64,000 nt of DNA, taken from contig NC_081415.1 of NCBI RefSeq assembly GCF_030272615.1, positions 372,351,009-372,415,008 of the forward strand. The letters are read 5' to 3'. The notes under the pieces were generated by a model. The model was given only the letters and a program-made list of their open reading frames with translations. It ran no database searches and was not told the DNA's origin. Position 1 is the first letter of the stretch; every line of letters begins with the position of its first letter. Both the position numbers and the translations under genes were made by a program. Origin of the DNA: Cryptomeria japonica (lineage: Eukaryota > Streptophyta > Pinopsida > Cupressales > Cupressaceae). Positions 33,762 through 45,475 of the stretch are shown in pieces.

Positions 33762-36531
33762 TTACTTGTCATGATTTAATTGTCCTTCTCTTCCCATATA
33801 ACAGTCCTTTCTGAGGATCTCTTTAATATTTAAATTGAGCTCATCCTCGTGCCAAATCATTTGAGAGTCAGAGTTAACTCCAGTATTCGCTAAACAGTCA
33901 ACAACACTATTTTTCTCTCTGAAGGCATGTTGTATAATAATTTCTTTGAAACTGGAGATGATCTCTCTAGCTTTCATGATGATATTCTCAATAGACCAAG
34001 AAGGCTTTGATTCCCCCTTTAAGCACTTAATAATATTAAGTGAATCCCCCTCAAGCCATATTTTATCATAATTAAGATTTTTGGCTATAATTAAGGTATT
34101 CAAGGCAGCAGAGGCTTCAACAAAATGGCTAGTTTGATTCCCCAGAGGACCAGCCACCGCCTTAAGACAACTTCCAGCAAAATTCCTGACAATGCCCCCA
34201 TATCCAGCTTTACCCGGATTCCCTTTAGAAGCCCCATCGAAGTTAGCCTTAATCCATCCCTGCAGGGGAAAACACCAGACAAGACCTTCTCTACCTTTCT
34301 CCTTGCTAGTAGTAGTAGTAGAAAGGTTCCACCTATCTTTGAAATCATCTTTAGCAGCAAGTCCCTGATCAGTACAAAAGAGGGATTAAAAAATACTCCT
34401 AAAGATTTTATCTGCAACCACTTCAGGAATAGCCCTTTTATCTTTGAAAATCTTGTTGTTGCGCTCTTTCCATATATTCCAAATAACAATCGACAGAGTA
34501 AGTCTCCAGGTCTCCACAATTTTAGGATTAGAGTTAGGACAATGTCATTGAAGCTAGGTGTCACCAAGAGTGTTCGGGAAGACCCAACTCAGGTTCCACT
34601 TGGAAAGGATGATTTTCCAGATATCTTGGCTAAAAGAGCATTGATTGAGAATATGGCAAGCAGTCTCTTCTTCCCTGCAACAAAGAGAACACTTATTAGG
34701 AAAAATAATGCCTCTTTTATGAAGATTATCCATGGTTAATATCTTATTTTGGATGAAAATCCAAAAGAAGATGTTGACTTTGGGAACTAATTTCTTATTC
34801 CAAACTTTAGCCCAGATGGGAATATCTTCCACCGGGACATTATGAATAGCCATAGCAGAGGAAACAGAGTATTTCTCATCCAGATTTTCCCCCCATATCA
34901 GTATGTCATCTTTGTTGTCTCTAGGGATTTTAGCAGAGAGAGCAATCTGAAGGAACTTGAGATCCGGACACTACTGGCTAAAGTCAATCCAGTCCCCATT
35001 TCTCCAGTAATCTCTTACCATTTCACCATACCTGCATTTGAAACTGTCTTTCCAATCTTTGAGGATAGGAATTTCCTCCAGAGGTTTATCTAGGATCCAT
35101 CTATCTTCCCAAAATCTTTTTTTCCTCCCATCCCCAAGGTTCCAGGTTCTGCCAGTAGCAGCCCAGCCTTTAGCAGATTGCACGGCATTCCAAATGGCAG
35201 ATCCATCAACAAAGAAAGAGTTGTCAATGAATTCTTCCTCAGAAGGTTGCATATTGAGATATTTGTTTTTCCAAATAGAGTTCCATTCTCTTTCCTCCCC
35301 TTTGAATCTCCATATTTGCTTGGCTAATAAAGCTTTATTCATAGAACCAATGTTCCTTAAGCCCAGCCCACCTAAGGCCTTAGGGGAACAAATGTTATTC
35401 CAGGCAATAAGGGGGATTCTGTTTTTAACTTCCACACCCGACCAAAGGAACTTTTTTTGGATTCTTTCAATAGCTTCTGCAAACTTTGAGGGGATTTTGA
35501 ACAAGCTAAGAGCATACACAGGAAGATTTTGGAGAGTGGCTTTGAGCAGAGTGACTTTACCAGCTTGACTAAGGACAGCCCCTTTCCAGCCAATGAGTTT
35601 CAAGTTAAGTCTGTCTATTAACTTATTCTAGAAGGAATCCTCAGGCTTGAGACATAGAGGAAGCCCCAAATAGGTAGAAGGAAACTAAGATATGTTGTAG
35701 CCAAGAATCCTACCAATCCTTAATTGCCTTTGGGCCGGGGTGTTGATGAAAAATAGAGAGCTTTTATCCCAGTTGATTTTTTGACTAGAGGCAGATTCAT
35801 AGGTATTCAGAATAATCTTCATATTTTTGGCTTCCAAGATGGTGGCTTCCCCCATGGTGATAGAGTCATCAACGAATTGTTCATGGGAGCAGACTGTATT
35901 GGATGAAGAAGGTTTCAGACCCTTCAGATTGCCTTCTTCCACATTTTTAAGGATGAATCTACCCAGGCATTCAACAAGAATGGTGAACAGGATAGGGGAG
36001 ATGGGATCTCCCTGTCTGAGACCTCTGGAGCTTTTGAAGAAACTAGACAGGGAGCCATTAACAATAACAGCAGAGGAGGAAGTTTCCATGAGTTGAGAAC
36101 AGAGCTGGATAACTTTGTCACCAAAACCAAATGATTTCATGATCCTAAGGAGAAACTGCCAGTTCACTCTATCAAAAGCTTTAGCCATGTCTAACTTAAG
36201 GAAGAATCCCTGGTTATTCGCCACTTTCAGGGAGTGGATATTTTCATGAACAGAGATAATAGAGTCCAAAATATGTCTTTCGGGGACAAAGCCATTTTGT
36301 TGGACAGAAATAATCCTTGGGAGAACATCCAGCAACCTGGAAGTCAAAACCTTGGAAAGGATCTTGTAGACAGAGTTACACAAACTGATGGGTCTAAACT
36401 TTTTAAGAGAATCAGCTCCGAGGTTATTTGGGATTAGGACAATGAAGGTGGCATTCAGTTCCTTAAGAAGTCTTCTGGAGCCAAAGAATTCCTTAACACC
36501 ATTGCATATGTCAACCTCCACAATGTGCCAC
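33762..36531 (-). pseudogene. LINE ORF2 C-terminal part: reverse transcriptase, zf-RVT and RNase H
   Basis: A single minus frame runs from the truncated 5' edge to 33762. RT motifs: FRPISLCNSVYKILSKVL, LDMAKAFDRVNW, RGLRQGDPISPILF, and FVDDSIT as the catalytic Asp-Asp box. The connection region (GWKGAVLSQAGKVTLLKA, LGGLGLRN) follows, then the zinc-binding zf-RVT region (KCSLCCREEETACHILNQCS, 34853-34554) and an RNase H of plant L1 type (NFDGASKGNPG, FVEASAAL, LEGDSLNIIK). In-frame TAG codons at 35685, near 35628 and at 34971, and further stops near 34550 and 34390, disable it. The apurinic endonuclease domain is missing owing to truncation. Confidence 0.92.
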
Positions 36532-38456
36532 AATGGCATTTTTGTTTTGCAAATAATATTCCAATATTTATTTTTATTATCCTATGAAAATTAAAAAGGA
36601 GATATTTTGTTAAAAGGATAAAGGAATATTATGTTCTTAAATGCATATTAAAAATCATAATATGTGTAGATCATTTTCTTATAAATACTTTTACCCTTTG
36701 AATCATTAAATTTATTATATGTTAGGGTAAGTATTATTAAGAGATTACAGTAGAAATACTATAATTACAAAGAAACATTTTATTAAAAGAGAAATGCATT
36801 TGTGTTTCTTTTATACAAATGATAATGACGGATAGTATTTTTGTATTTTGGGTGTTATGAGGCCATCTTTTCATATGATATTTACCCTAAGCCAATATAT
36901 TGAAAATGTTTACTCTAGGGTAAGATCATTTTTCCAAAATAAATGATATATTTACATCATATAATAATGGTTGGATTGGTTTTTTGCAAGTATATATCCC
37001 ATATGATAAAGTACTCCCGAGAGAATTGGAGTTGCCCTACAAATGTGAAAATATATTCTCATCACATGGTTGGAATATTTGTTCACAGATATCATTTTTA
37101 AGGGAAGTATTTTCTTTTATATTTGATATAAAAATCGTTTACCTTATATAAAAAACTATTATTAGGGTAAATTATTATCTTATATCAATGGATGTTATAT
37201 TTGCAAATTATTTTCTTAAAGGATTGAAATACTTTGATTTAAATGAGTTATTTTAAACAAGTATTTATATAAGGAAATAAAGATTATTGATTCTTTAAAT
37301 TAAAACCTAATTGAAGGTGAGATATATTTAATGTTCAAATCAAGGGATTTGATTGGTCTATCTTGTGTGCAGGATATATGAGGAAGATGATGAATATCTA
37401 TCACGGAATTGTATCAAGGCGGAGAATAAAAAAGAACATTATTAAAGCATCATTTAGTATTTTTAGGGTTCTCATTTGTAATTATTTATTAAACCAAAGG
37501 GTGTGTCCTTTGGAAGGAAATTGTTTGTAACTCCCTTCTGTGTATGAAAAGGTCTGTCCTTTCATATATGCCTTTTGATTTAAATACTTATAGGGAGTCA
37601 TTCTTATATGTAAAAAAGGGAGGGGAAAGTCATAAGAACAAGAGACTATTGTAAGGATTGAATATCATTTTGTATTAGAGAAGTCTATAGGAAGAAGAAG
37701 TATCATTTTGTGCAAGCAATTTGTAATGGAGTATCTGCAATTGCAGCTTATGTATGCAATTATTTTCTGAAGATTAATATACAAGGTTCGTTGTTTCTTT
37801 TTCCAAATATTGTGTACACTTTTGTGTTGATGATTATCTTTGTCATCTTGATAAATTTGTTCATAGATTTGCTATGATGTGAATCACATGTCATTGCATT
37901 AAGTGAAAGATTGAGTTCTTATTGTTTGTGTAATGCATACTGAACCTTCATAATTGATGAGAAATTGTCTCTTGAGTTGATAAGATATTTTGTCCACAAA
38001 GTGTCATATATATCCCTGGATAGAGGCACTAGTATGTTATTGATCTTTTAAAATTTTGATCTGTATGCATTCAAGGTCCTTGATAGAGAAACATTCTTCC
38101 CAAATCCTATATGAATTGATCTATGCAGATTTCATTCAAGTCATGAAAGCAATCTCATTTTCAATATACATTCACAATCATTTCTTTTCAAAGCATTCGT
38201 TTAAAGCACATAATAAAGCATAGTTACAGAACAATAATTTGTCAGTTGTGTAAACTTGCTAAAAGGTTTAAATCCATTATAAATAACCTCTTTTTGTGCT
38301 TGAGAGGAAGAGGTATACCCACCTAGGTTCAGTGGAGCCTAAAGTGCAGAGGGATTTGGTCTTTGACCATCCCTGTTCGTTGGCCAAGGTCAATTGGGCT
38401 ACTTGAGGATTTGGCAAGTCTTTTGGTTTTCCAATCTATGGTTTTGGGAACCAACA

Positions 38457-38788
38457 GATTGGCGACTCTGCTGGGGAGTTGTCATACATAATTTGACATT
38501 CGCCTAGACGCTCTGATGTTTTTTCATTGAAGATTTTATAATTTTTTTTTTCCCCATCTGAGTCACACAATAGATTGACGACTCTACTAGGGAATTGTTC
38601 AGAGGAAGTTTTTAGAATCTCTGGTAATTTTTTTTAGAATCTACTGGAGGGAGGATCCCAGAAGATCAGTTAAGTTGGTAATATTTTCCTCTTAAGAGGT
38701 GGTGACTCTACTTAACAAGGTTTTATTCAATTGGTGACTCTACTAGGGGAAGAGACCCAGAGGGAGATGAACATTTTCCTTTTTGAAA
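38457..38788 (+). other. LARD leader with primer-site-like sequence repeated four times
   Basis: Directly after the left LTR comes TTGGCGACTCTGCTGGGGAG (38459-38478), in the position and with the look of a plant retrotransposon primer binding site. Degenerate versions recur at about 38573 (GACGACTCTACTAGGGAA), 38697 (GGTGACTCTACTTAAC) and 38735 (TTGGTGACTCTACTAGGGGA). I could not assign the tRNA. Confidence 0.7.
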
Positions 38789-38824
38789 ATGTTTCAAAGG
38801 AAGCCTTTTATTCCAGATGGTATC

Positions 38825-39595
38825 TGTAGACACCCAAAATTGTCCAGTCTAATTAAATAAATATTTTATTTATTTATTTAATTATCTAAGCTTAATTCTT
38901 CTATTAATTAAATAAATCTTTATTTATTTAATTAATTCATTTATCCTCTTCTAGCCTTATTTCTCATTTAAATAAATACATTTATTTATTTAAATTATCC
39001 TTTTCCTAAATTAAATAAATATCTTATTTATTTAATTATCCCACTTCTTCCATTAATTAATTAAATAAATTTTTATTTATTTAATTAATTCATTAACCTT
39101 TTCTACCCATGACACATGTCATTCATCTCTTAATTCATACATTACCTACCCCTTTCATTATTTTATTATTTCTTTTACCTACCCTCTAATCATAGCCGAC
39201 CTCCTTTTACACCTCTCAATCTTATCCCTCCATTTCATATAGTGTCTTCTATATAAGGAGATGCTTCCTTCATTATCAAACCCTAATGAATCATCTTAAG
39301 GACTTGACTACACTACGATCCTACTTGCAACCACATTCCTTCTTTGTTGAGCTCTTGTGCACATAAAATGAGAGCAAATATATCAAGCAAGATCAATGGA
39401 GATAGGAAGAATGGAGATTCAAACCCTATTGGACATGTGATGGTATAATCTTTGTGATTTCATTTGATTTGCATTGTCTTAGGTAATCTTCATATGTTAT
39501 GGTGGATCTTTGTTGTTGTTAGGCTAGGGTTTTGTGGTTGAATTCATTTAGCCTTTCAATATTGTTATTATTGTTATCCATTTTCACCATATACA
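38825..39595 (+). repeat. Tat-1 5' LTR
   Basis: It begins TGTAGACACCCAAAATTG and ends CACCATATACA. The first 270 bp are AT-rich with repeated self-complementary AAATAAATnTTTATTTATTTAATT units. A TATA-like CTATATAAGGAG lies at about 39249. Confidence 0.95.
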
Positions 39596-41832
39596 TTTTG
39601 GCATGCTCGGTGGGACTCTTGTCCCTTTTTGCATTTAACATTCTTGTTGTAGATTTTGTATTTTGAAGTTGCAGATCTGACGTTTTCGACAACATTTTGA
39701 TATTCTCGCGTCTGCGTACTTTCGGATCGCGTTTTTGATTTTCTGGCGCATCTGTGACATCTGGAATCGTGTCTGTGTTATCGGCAATATTTTATTTTTG
39801 CAGGTTCCGAAAATCACGTTTGCGTTCCTCAGTCGCATCTACAATGTTTTTATCCGCGTCTGTGTCCAGAGGTCACGTTTGAGTTTTGAAGCCGCGTCTG
39901 TGTCTCACAGAACCGCGTCTGCATCACGAAGTCACATCTGTGTTGAGGGTAATTGCGTCTATGTGCACCGATTTCAAATTTTGAGTTATTGATTTAGTCT
40001 TGGGTTTTTGCATTTAGGGTTTCAGATCTGGTTTATTTCGAGCTAACATTTTTAGATCTAACGAAATTGGTGCAGCTTGTCTTGAAAGTAAAATCGTTTC
40101 GTTGAAGGCCCCTATTTTCACAAAGTCTTTTAGATCTAAAATTTACCTAACTTGTGTGCTTGCAGGAAGGGGTGATTATTTCAAACAATCCAAACTACTA
40201 ACAACTCTTTGTTGCAGGTCCTTGGTAAGGGTTTTTGGATTTTTATTGTGTGCCTTGTTTTTATAGACTAGCAAACACTTCAATTGGTGCACTAAAATTG
40301 AATCATTGTCTTTTGTGTCTTGAGCAATAGGCTCTTTTTGTTTAATCTTTAGAGGGTCTATCTTCCCGTGTGGTCATTAAGACTACTAGTGAGAAGAGAA
40401 CGACCCAAGTGGTAGCGAGGAAAACCCACCTCTTCCGAACCACTATAAATAACTATATTCATGGTGAAAACTATGAATAACGTGTGCTGATTAGTTCATA
40501 CCGACACTATGTCTCCCCATAAACCCGTTTGATCAAATTTATTTGATCAGTTGTAGGGCGTAACCCCTACCGGTTGGGAGCCTTCTGTATTTACAGAGCT
40601 GAAAGTGCTGCATGTATGGCCACATGACCGGATGCCCTTACTAGCACCTTTTTGTTTTAGAGGCCCAAATCCTTCTAATTGTTGGGGCAGGAGGTCGGAC
40701 CTCTGGTAGCGGCCCACACACATACGGTTCTTAGTAGAGATACAAAGTTCGCCACGGGGAGTTTTTGTGGGGACTGATGCTTGGCTGACCCGAGAAGTGA
40801 GTACCGAGGGTGGAGCCAGTGAGGTCAAGCATCTAAGTATCTGCTCTAAATAGCGTAGCCTCGGGGGTAAAACCCCATGTGGGATCAACAACTATTGTCT
40901 TAGCCAGCCATAAGAATTGTGCTTGACTTATTTTAAACATTCAAAACATTCAAGACCAAATAGCAAAACATTGTGTCTTTTGTGTCTTCAAGTGTATGCA
41001 AAACAATTTTACATCAAACAACACACTTTTCTTGGAGTCATTTTGAGTCTAGACACTTGCAAACATTGGGTCTTCATCAACACTGTGTCCTCTTGTCACG
41101 AAAAACAGTCAAACAGTCAGATTTGGTCACAACAAAACAACTTCACAGATTGGAAAAATTTGCACAAATTTTGCAGAAACGCGTCTGTGTCTGACATAAT
41201 AGCGTCTATGTTGTATAACCATGTCTGTGAAGGGAAGAAATGCGTCTGTGTTTCCAGAATCAACAATACATTTTACAAAAATATCAGAAGCATGTCTGTG
41301 TTAAACAGAACCACGTCTGTGTCAGGAAATCACGTCTGTGTTCAGAATTGAAAAACTGTTATAGTCCAGCAAACAAACATAGTCAGTTTCGGAATTCTTG
41401 AGCTTCCTAGGTCATTTCTCCAGGGTTCATCTAGCATTCAACCTATCTTTGGGTCTCACACAGTCCATCATTGCTTCACACCTCACATTACATTCACATT
41501 TGTCTAAACTTGAGTCAAAGGGTCACTTGCTTGTCCTCATCATACTTTGTCAACACACTACATACAACAACACTTTGCTAAGTGGTCCCTCATCAAGGTC
41601 TATCACCTTTGGGTCTCATTTGGTCTTACTTAGAGTCAAGGTCAACTTACCTCATCAAGAGAAACTATCCTCTCTTTGGAAGTCACACCTACTCTACTAC
41701 ATACATACTTGGTCTTACACTTTGGACATTGCAAGTAAACCTCAGATTCATTTACATTCCATCCAACTCTTGGTCTTTCATACTTTTTCCATTTTTCATC
41801 TAGTCTCACACATCTCGGTCAATACCTAGTTC
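39596..41832 (+). other. Tat-1 leader with GCGTCTGTGT repeats and putative primer site
   Basis: TTTTGGCATGCTCGGTGGGA after the LTR is the likely primer site, tRNA unassigned. Two clusters of the 10-mer GCGTCTGTGT and variants lie at about 39708-39963 and 41176-41345, spaced roughly 20-40 bp. No coding frame with recognisable domains is seen before the gag ATG at 41833. Confidence 0.75.
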
Positions 41833-44800
41833 ATGGTTGAAACCCGTCTTCAAAAATCTAGGAGAGAAACTAAAGAAGCTCAAGAGTCCACAAACATGAG
41901 TTCTTATGAATATGACAATGATATCTTTTTCAATTCTGATCATACTACATTACCTGACATGGATGCCTATAGAAACATTCCAAATGTTGAGAACATGGAC
42001 ACTACAAACAACAATGCCACACATAATGACAATATGGACAACTTTTCTGTACATTCAGCAGATGTGGAAAAATCCATTATGAATCCCCATTTCAATCGAT
42101 TGGTTGAGGAAATAATGAGGAGGGATAGACAATACTTCTTACAAATGATGGCACAAAGTGGAGCCAAGATACCTCATGATTTTGACGTCTCAAATAATGG
42201 AACATAGGCCTTTGCAAAAAACTCACTCCAACATGGATCAAAGAAGGCCTAATAGTGGAGGCAATAAAGGACCACATATGGTGCCTGAATCACCATCATC
42301 TTTGTTTCAAAAAATAGAGGTCCCACATACACACGGTCAAGCATATGATACTCACCTTCGCAGACCATTATGGAAGTCTTATGCAGAGAAATATGTTCAA
42401 TCACATATCAATGCTAAGGATCAACCACTAAAGCAATTGGATATTCAAAGGCATGCTCAAAATTTGGACACAAGGAAACCCCGTGTCAAATTTGGGGGCA
42501 ACACATTAGAACATGACATGCCTGTAGAGTATGGTATACATGCACAAAATAGATATTGTGTTCCTCAACATGAATCTATACCAAGTGGTCCATATATGCA
42601 GCATCACTATAGACCTCTTCCATATGAACATGTGTATGATCAATATCATCCATATATGCAACATGCTCCTCCTCCAATTGGTGCCTCAAACATGGGGTAT
42701 GGTCCAAGAAGTCGATCTCCACCTAAGAGCAATTTAGAGCAACAAATCAGGGACTTACAAAAGAAAATGGAGGACATAAATACACCAAAGCCAACATACA
42801 CAATGAGAGACATATGTCCTTATCCATTTGACAAGAGCATTCCAATGCCTCCTTTTCCTACACACTTTGTGACGCCTAAATTTGATATGTATAGAGGAAA
42901 AGGGGATCCTAAGGCACACATAAGACAGTTTTTCATAGCTTGCATTGAGGTAGCAGCAAAAGAGATATATTTGATGAGATTATTCCCACAAAGCCTAGGT
43001 GATCAAGCTATGGAATGGTTCTCCCAACTCCCACCTGGTATTAAGTCATTGGGTGATCTAGCAGAGGCATTTATTCAACATTTCTCCTACAATATAGAGA
43101 CAAACATATCAGTCACTACTTTGTGCAACACCAAGCAAAAAGAGGGAGAATCTTTTACATCATTTTTACAAAGATGGAGAAATCTAGCCAGCAGATGCTC
43201 TTGTGAAATTCCACAAAAACAAATGGTAGAAATGTTCACACAAAATGTTAACAAAGACACTGGCTATGATCTAAGGAAATCTTGTTTGTCCACCTTCAAG
43301 GACGTCATTGAAAAAGGCTTAGCAATAGAGAAGGTCCTAATTGAATAGGGAGTCATTAAGATATTCAAGGAAAACAAAGATGACTTTAAGGGAAAAGACA
43401 AGCCAAGATTTTGGAATAAAAACAAGAACACAGTCAATGATGGTGTTGTTGACGCCAATATAGTGCGACCCAAATTCATTTTTTTTGGATCAGGTGCTAC
43501 AAACAATCAAGTGAATACTCAAACAACTTCCAGATCACAGAGGAAGTACACTCCATTGGGAGAACCACTTGAGTCAGTCTTCAAGAAGCTAGTGGCAAAC
43601 AAGGTAATCACAATTCTAGATTTTCCTCCATATGAACCAAAGGTTAAACCAAATTGGTGGAATGATGATGAGTATTGTGAATTTCATAAGAGCAAGGGTC
43701 ATAAGACAAGAAATTGTCATCGACTAAAGAACATCATACAAGATCTCATTGATAGAGGTGGAATTGAGATTGAGGGACACTCATCCAATCAAGAACATGA
43801 GATGTTTAAGGAACCATTCCCAAAACATGACAAGGGAAAAGCTAAAGCCACAGAGGACCAAACCAATTATACCAGAGCAACCTATAACTATGATTCAACT
43901 ATTAATCACATTTCGATGGACAATCACGTCTCTACCATTATCATCAAGGACAAAAACCCTGAGAATTCTACCCAAAGACCCAAGATTGTCCTAAAAGGTG
44001 TTGGATCTTCTTCCGAACATACCTCTGAATGTAATGTCACAACCCGCCGAGGTAAATTCACTTTGCAAGGTGCTCCAGCTAAAAACACCGCTTCCTCATC
44101 AACCAAACCTGAGTATGACCTTGTAGAACAATTAGGGAAGACACCCGCGCTCATCTCCATCCTAGAGCTATTACGCATATCCCCCACACATAAAGCTATT
44201 CTTGACAAAACCTTGAGAGACACTGTCGTTCCTACTGATCTGAACGTGGACCAGTTTCAAGCCATGGTGGGATACCTTTCCATTCCACACTCTCTTACAT
44301 TCACAGAAGTTGATGATGCCTCCATAAGTCAGCCACATAATGCACCACTACATATTGAGGCCTTCATACACAAACATCGAATAAAACAAGTTCTAATAGA
44401 TGGAGGAGTTGGTCTAAACATTTGTACATTGAGCACAATTAAACAATTGGGATATTCTGATAAAGTTGTGAATTCTACAAATCAAATCACCATCAAGGCA
44501 TATGATGATGAAGAGCGTTCATCCAAAGGCACAGTCACCTTACCTCTCAGAGTTGGGCCAGTTACAAAGGATGTGGTTTGTCAAGTACTTGATATCGATC
44601 TCACATATAATATATTGCTAGGACATCCTTGGATTCATGAAATGAGGGCAGTCCCATCTACATATCACCAATGCATTAAGTTTCCTCACAATGGAGTAGA
44701 GGTAACAGTTAACGGTGATCCTAATTCGTTCATATACTGCAATAATCTGAGATCAAAAACTGAGACCATCATTCCCAGTAATCATGAAGCTGTTCCTTCC

Positions 44801-44899
44801 TCGACATACATTGATCCTGAGTCATTAAAACCTTTGACATCAAAACAAGGTGAGATTAAAGGAAGTTTCAAGACAAGGGCATGGGGGAATACACTCTAA
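41833..44899 (+). pseudogene. Tat-1 gag and protease region
   Basis: Gag opens at ATG 41833 (MVETRLQKSRRET) and shifts frame near 42200, continuing to a TAG at 43346-43348 and on in frame to a TAA at 44897. The capsid-type region is GKGDPKAHIRQFF, QAMEWFSQLPPGIKS, FIQHFS, KEGESFTSFLQRW (about 42890-43180). A plant Ty3 zinc-binding motif CEFHKSKGHKTRNC lies near 43680-43720. The aspartic protease motif is VLIDGGVGLNI (about 44390), followed by ILLGHPWIHEM. These proteins assemble the particle and process the polyprotein. The frameshift and in-frame stop prevent a complete product. Confidence 0.88.
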
Positions 44900-45048
44900 A
44901 TCAGACCATGTACTTACAACAAGTCATGAGTTCCCCAAAAGAATATGGAAGACCGCATCCTAACAAGCAAGTATCCATCATGGTACTCAAATGGGACCCT
45001 ACTACCTTTTAAAGATGGGGCGAACTGGAAGAGGAAGACTTATACAAA

Positions 45049-45279
45049 ATGCTTTACAAAGACATTGAAGATGACACACAAGATCACATTAGTCTACCAT
45101 GTGAGAAATATGGCAATGGCTTCAAGATTCTACAAAAATTCGGGTATGATGGAAAAAGCCCTCTGGGGTTATGCAAAGAAGGCATCATTGAACCTTTACA
45201 ACCTGAATTGACTTTCAAAAAGGAACACTCGAAAGGACTTGGTTTCTTGACTTCCAAGGTCCACACTCAAAGGACATAA
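45049..45279 (+). pseudogene. G-patch-like segment of the Tat-1 polyprotein
   Basis: A short frame between protease and RT reads GNGFKILQKFGYDGKSPLG and continues to GIIEPLQP, matching the glycine pattern of a G-patch (G-x-x-x-L-x-x-x-GY-x-G-x-x-LG...G). It is in a different frame from the surrounding pol, with stops before and a frame change after, so the polyprotein is broken at both edges. G-patch motifs bind RNA or helicases; a role in this element is inference. Confidence 0.6.
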
Positions 45280-45475
45280 GAAGCCTTACAAATCAAAGCT
45301 GCCAAAATTCAACAAGAGGATCGCTATTCCACAGACATGGGGTTCAGACAAGTCTTCCAGTGACTACGAGCTCACCGAGATATTCAGAGAACCAGATGAA
45401 CCCACGAAAGAAGAGGAATTTTATAAAAGATTCAAAGTTGGTCAAGACACAACCCATGAGGATTCCACACGGTCC

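Larger units (their letters stand above)
31882..36531 (-). mobile_element. 5'-truncated L1-type LINE with a downstream extra ORF, inserted in the LARD left LTR
   Basis: The block is absent from the right LARD LTR (empty site near 60091-60110). It is flanked by a 17-bp TSD with one mismatch: AATGGCAATTTTGTTTT on the left (31865-31881) and AATGGCATTTTTGTTTT on the right (36532-36548). On the minus strand it starts inside ORF2, so ORF1 and the endonuclease are missing. It ends in an A-rich tail (ATTAATCAAAA) at the left edge. TSD length and 5' truncation are typical of target-primed reverse transcription. About 1.9 kb after the LINE ORF2 stop contains a second unrelated ORF within the same TSDs. 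Confidence 0.85.
19744..38456 (+). repeat. Left (5') LTR of the LARD, interrupted by copia-2 and a LINE block
   Basis: Segments 19744-20445, 29854-31881 and 36532-38456 align collinearly with 57372-61992. The junctions with copia-2 and the LINE block carry their own TSDs. It includes a broken copy of the LTR-internal ORF (about 19820-20219, two TGA stops), the RNB-like fragment (about 30340-30670) and a TATATAAAAG motif at about 30807-30816 that is also present in the right copy. Confidence 0.92.
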
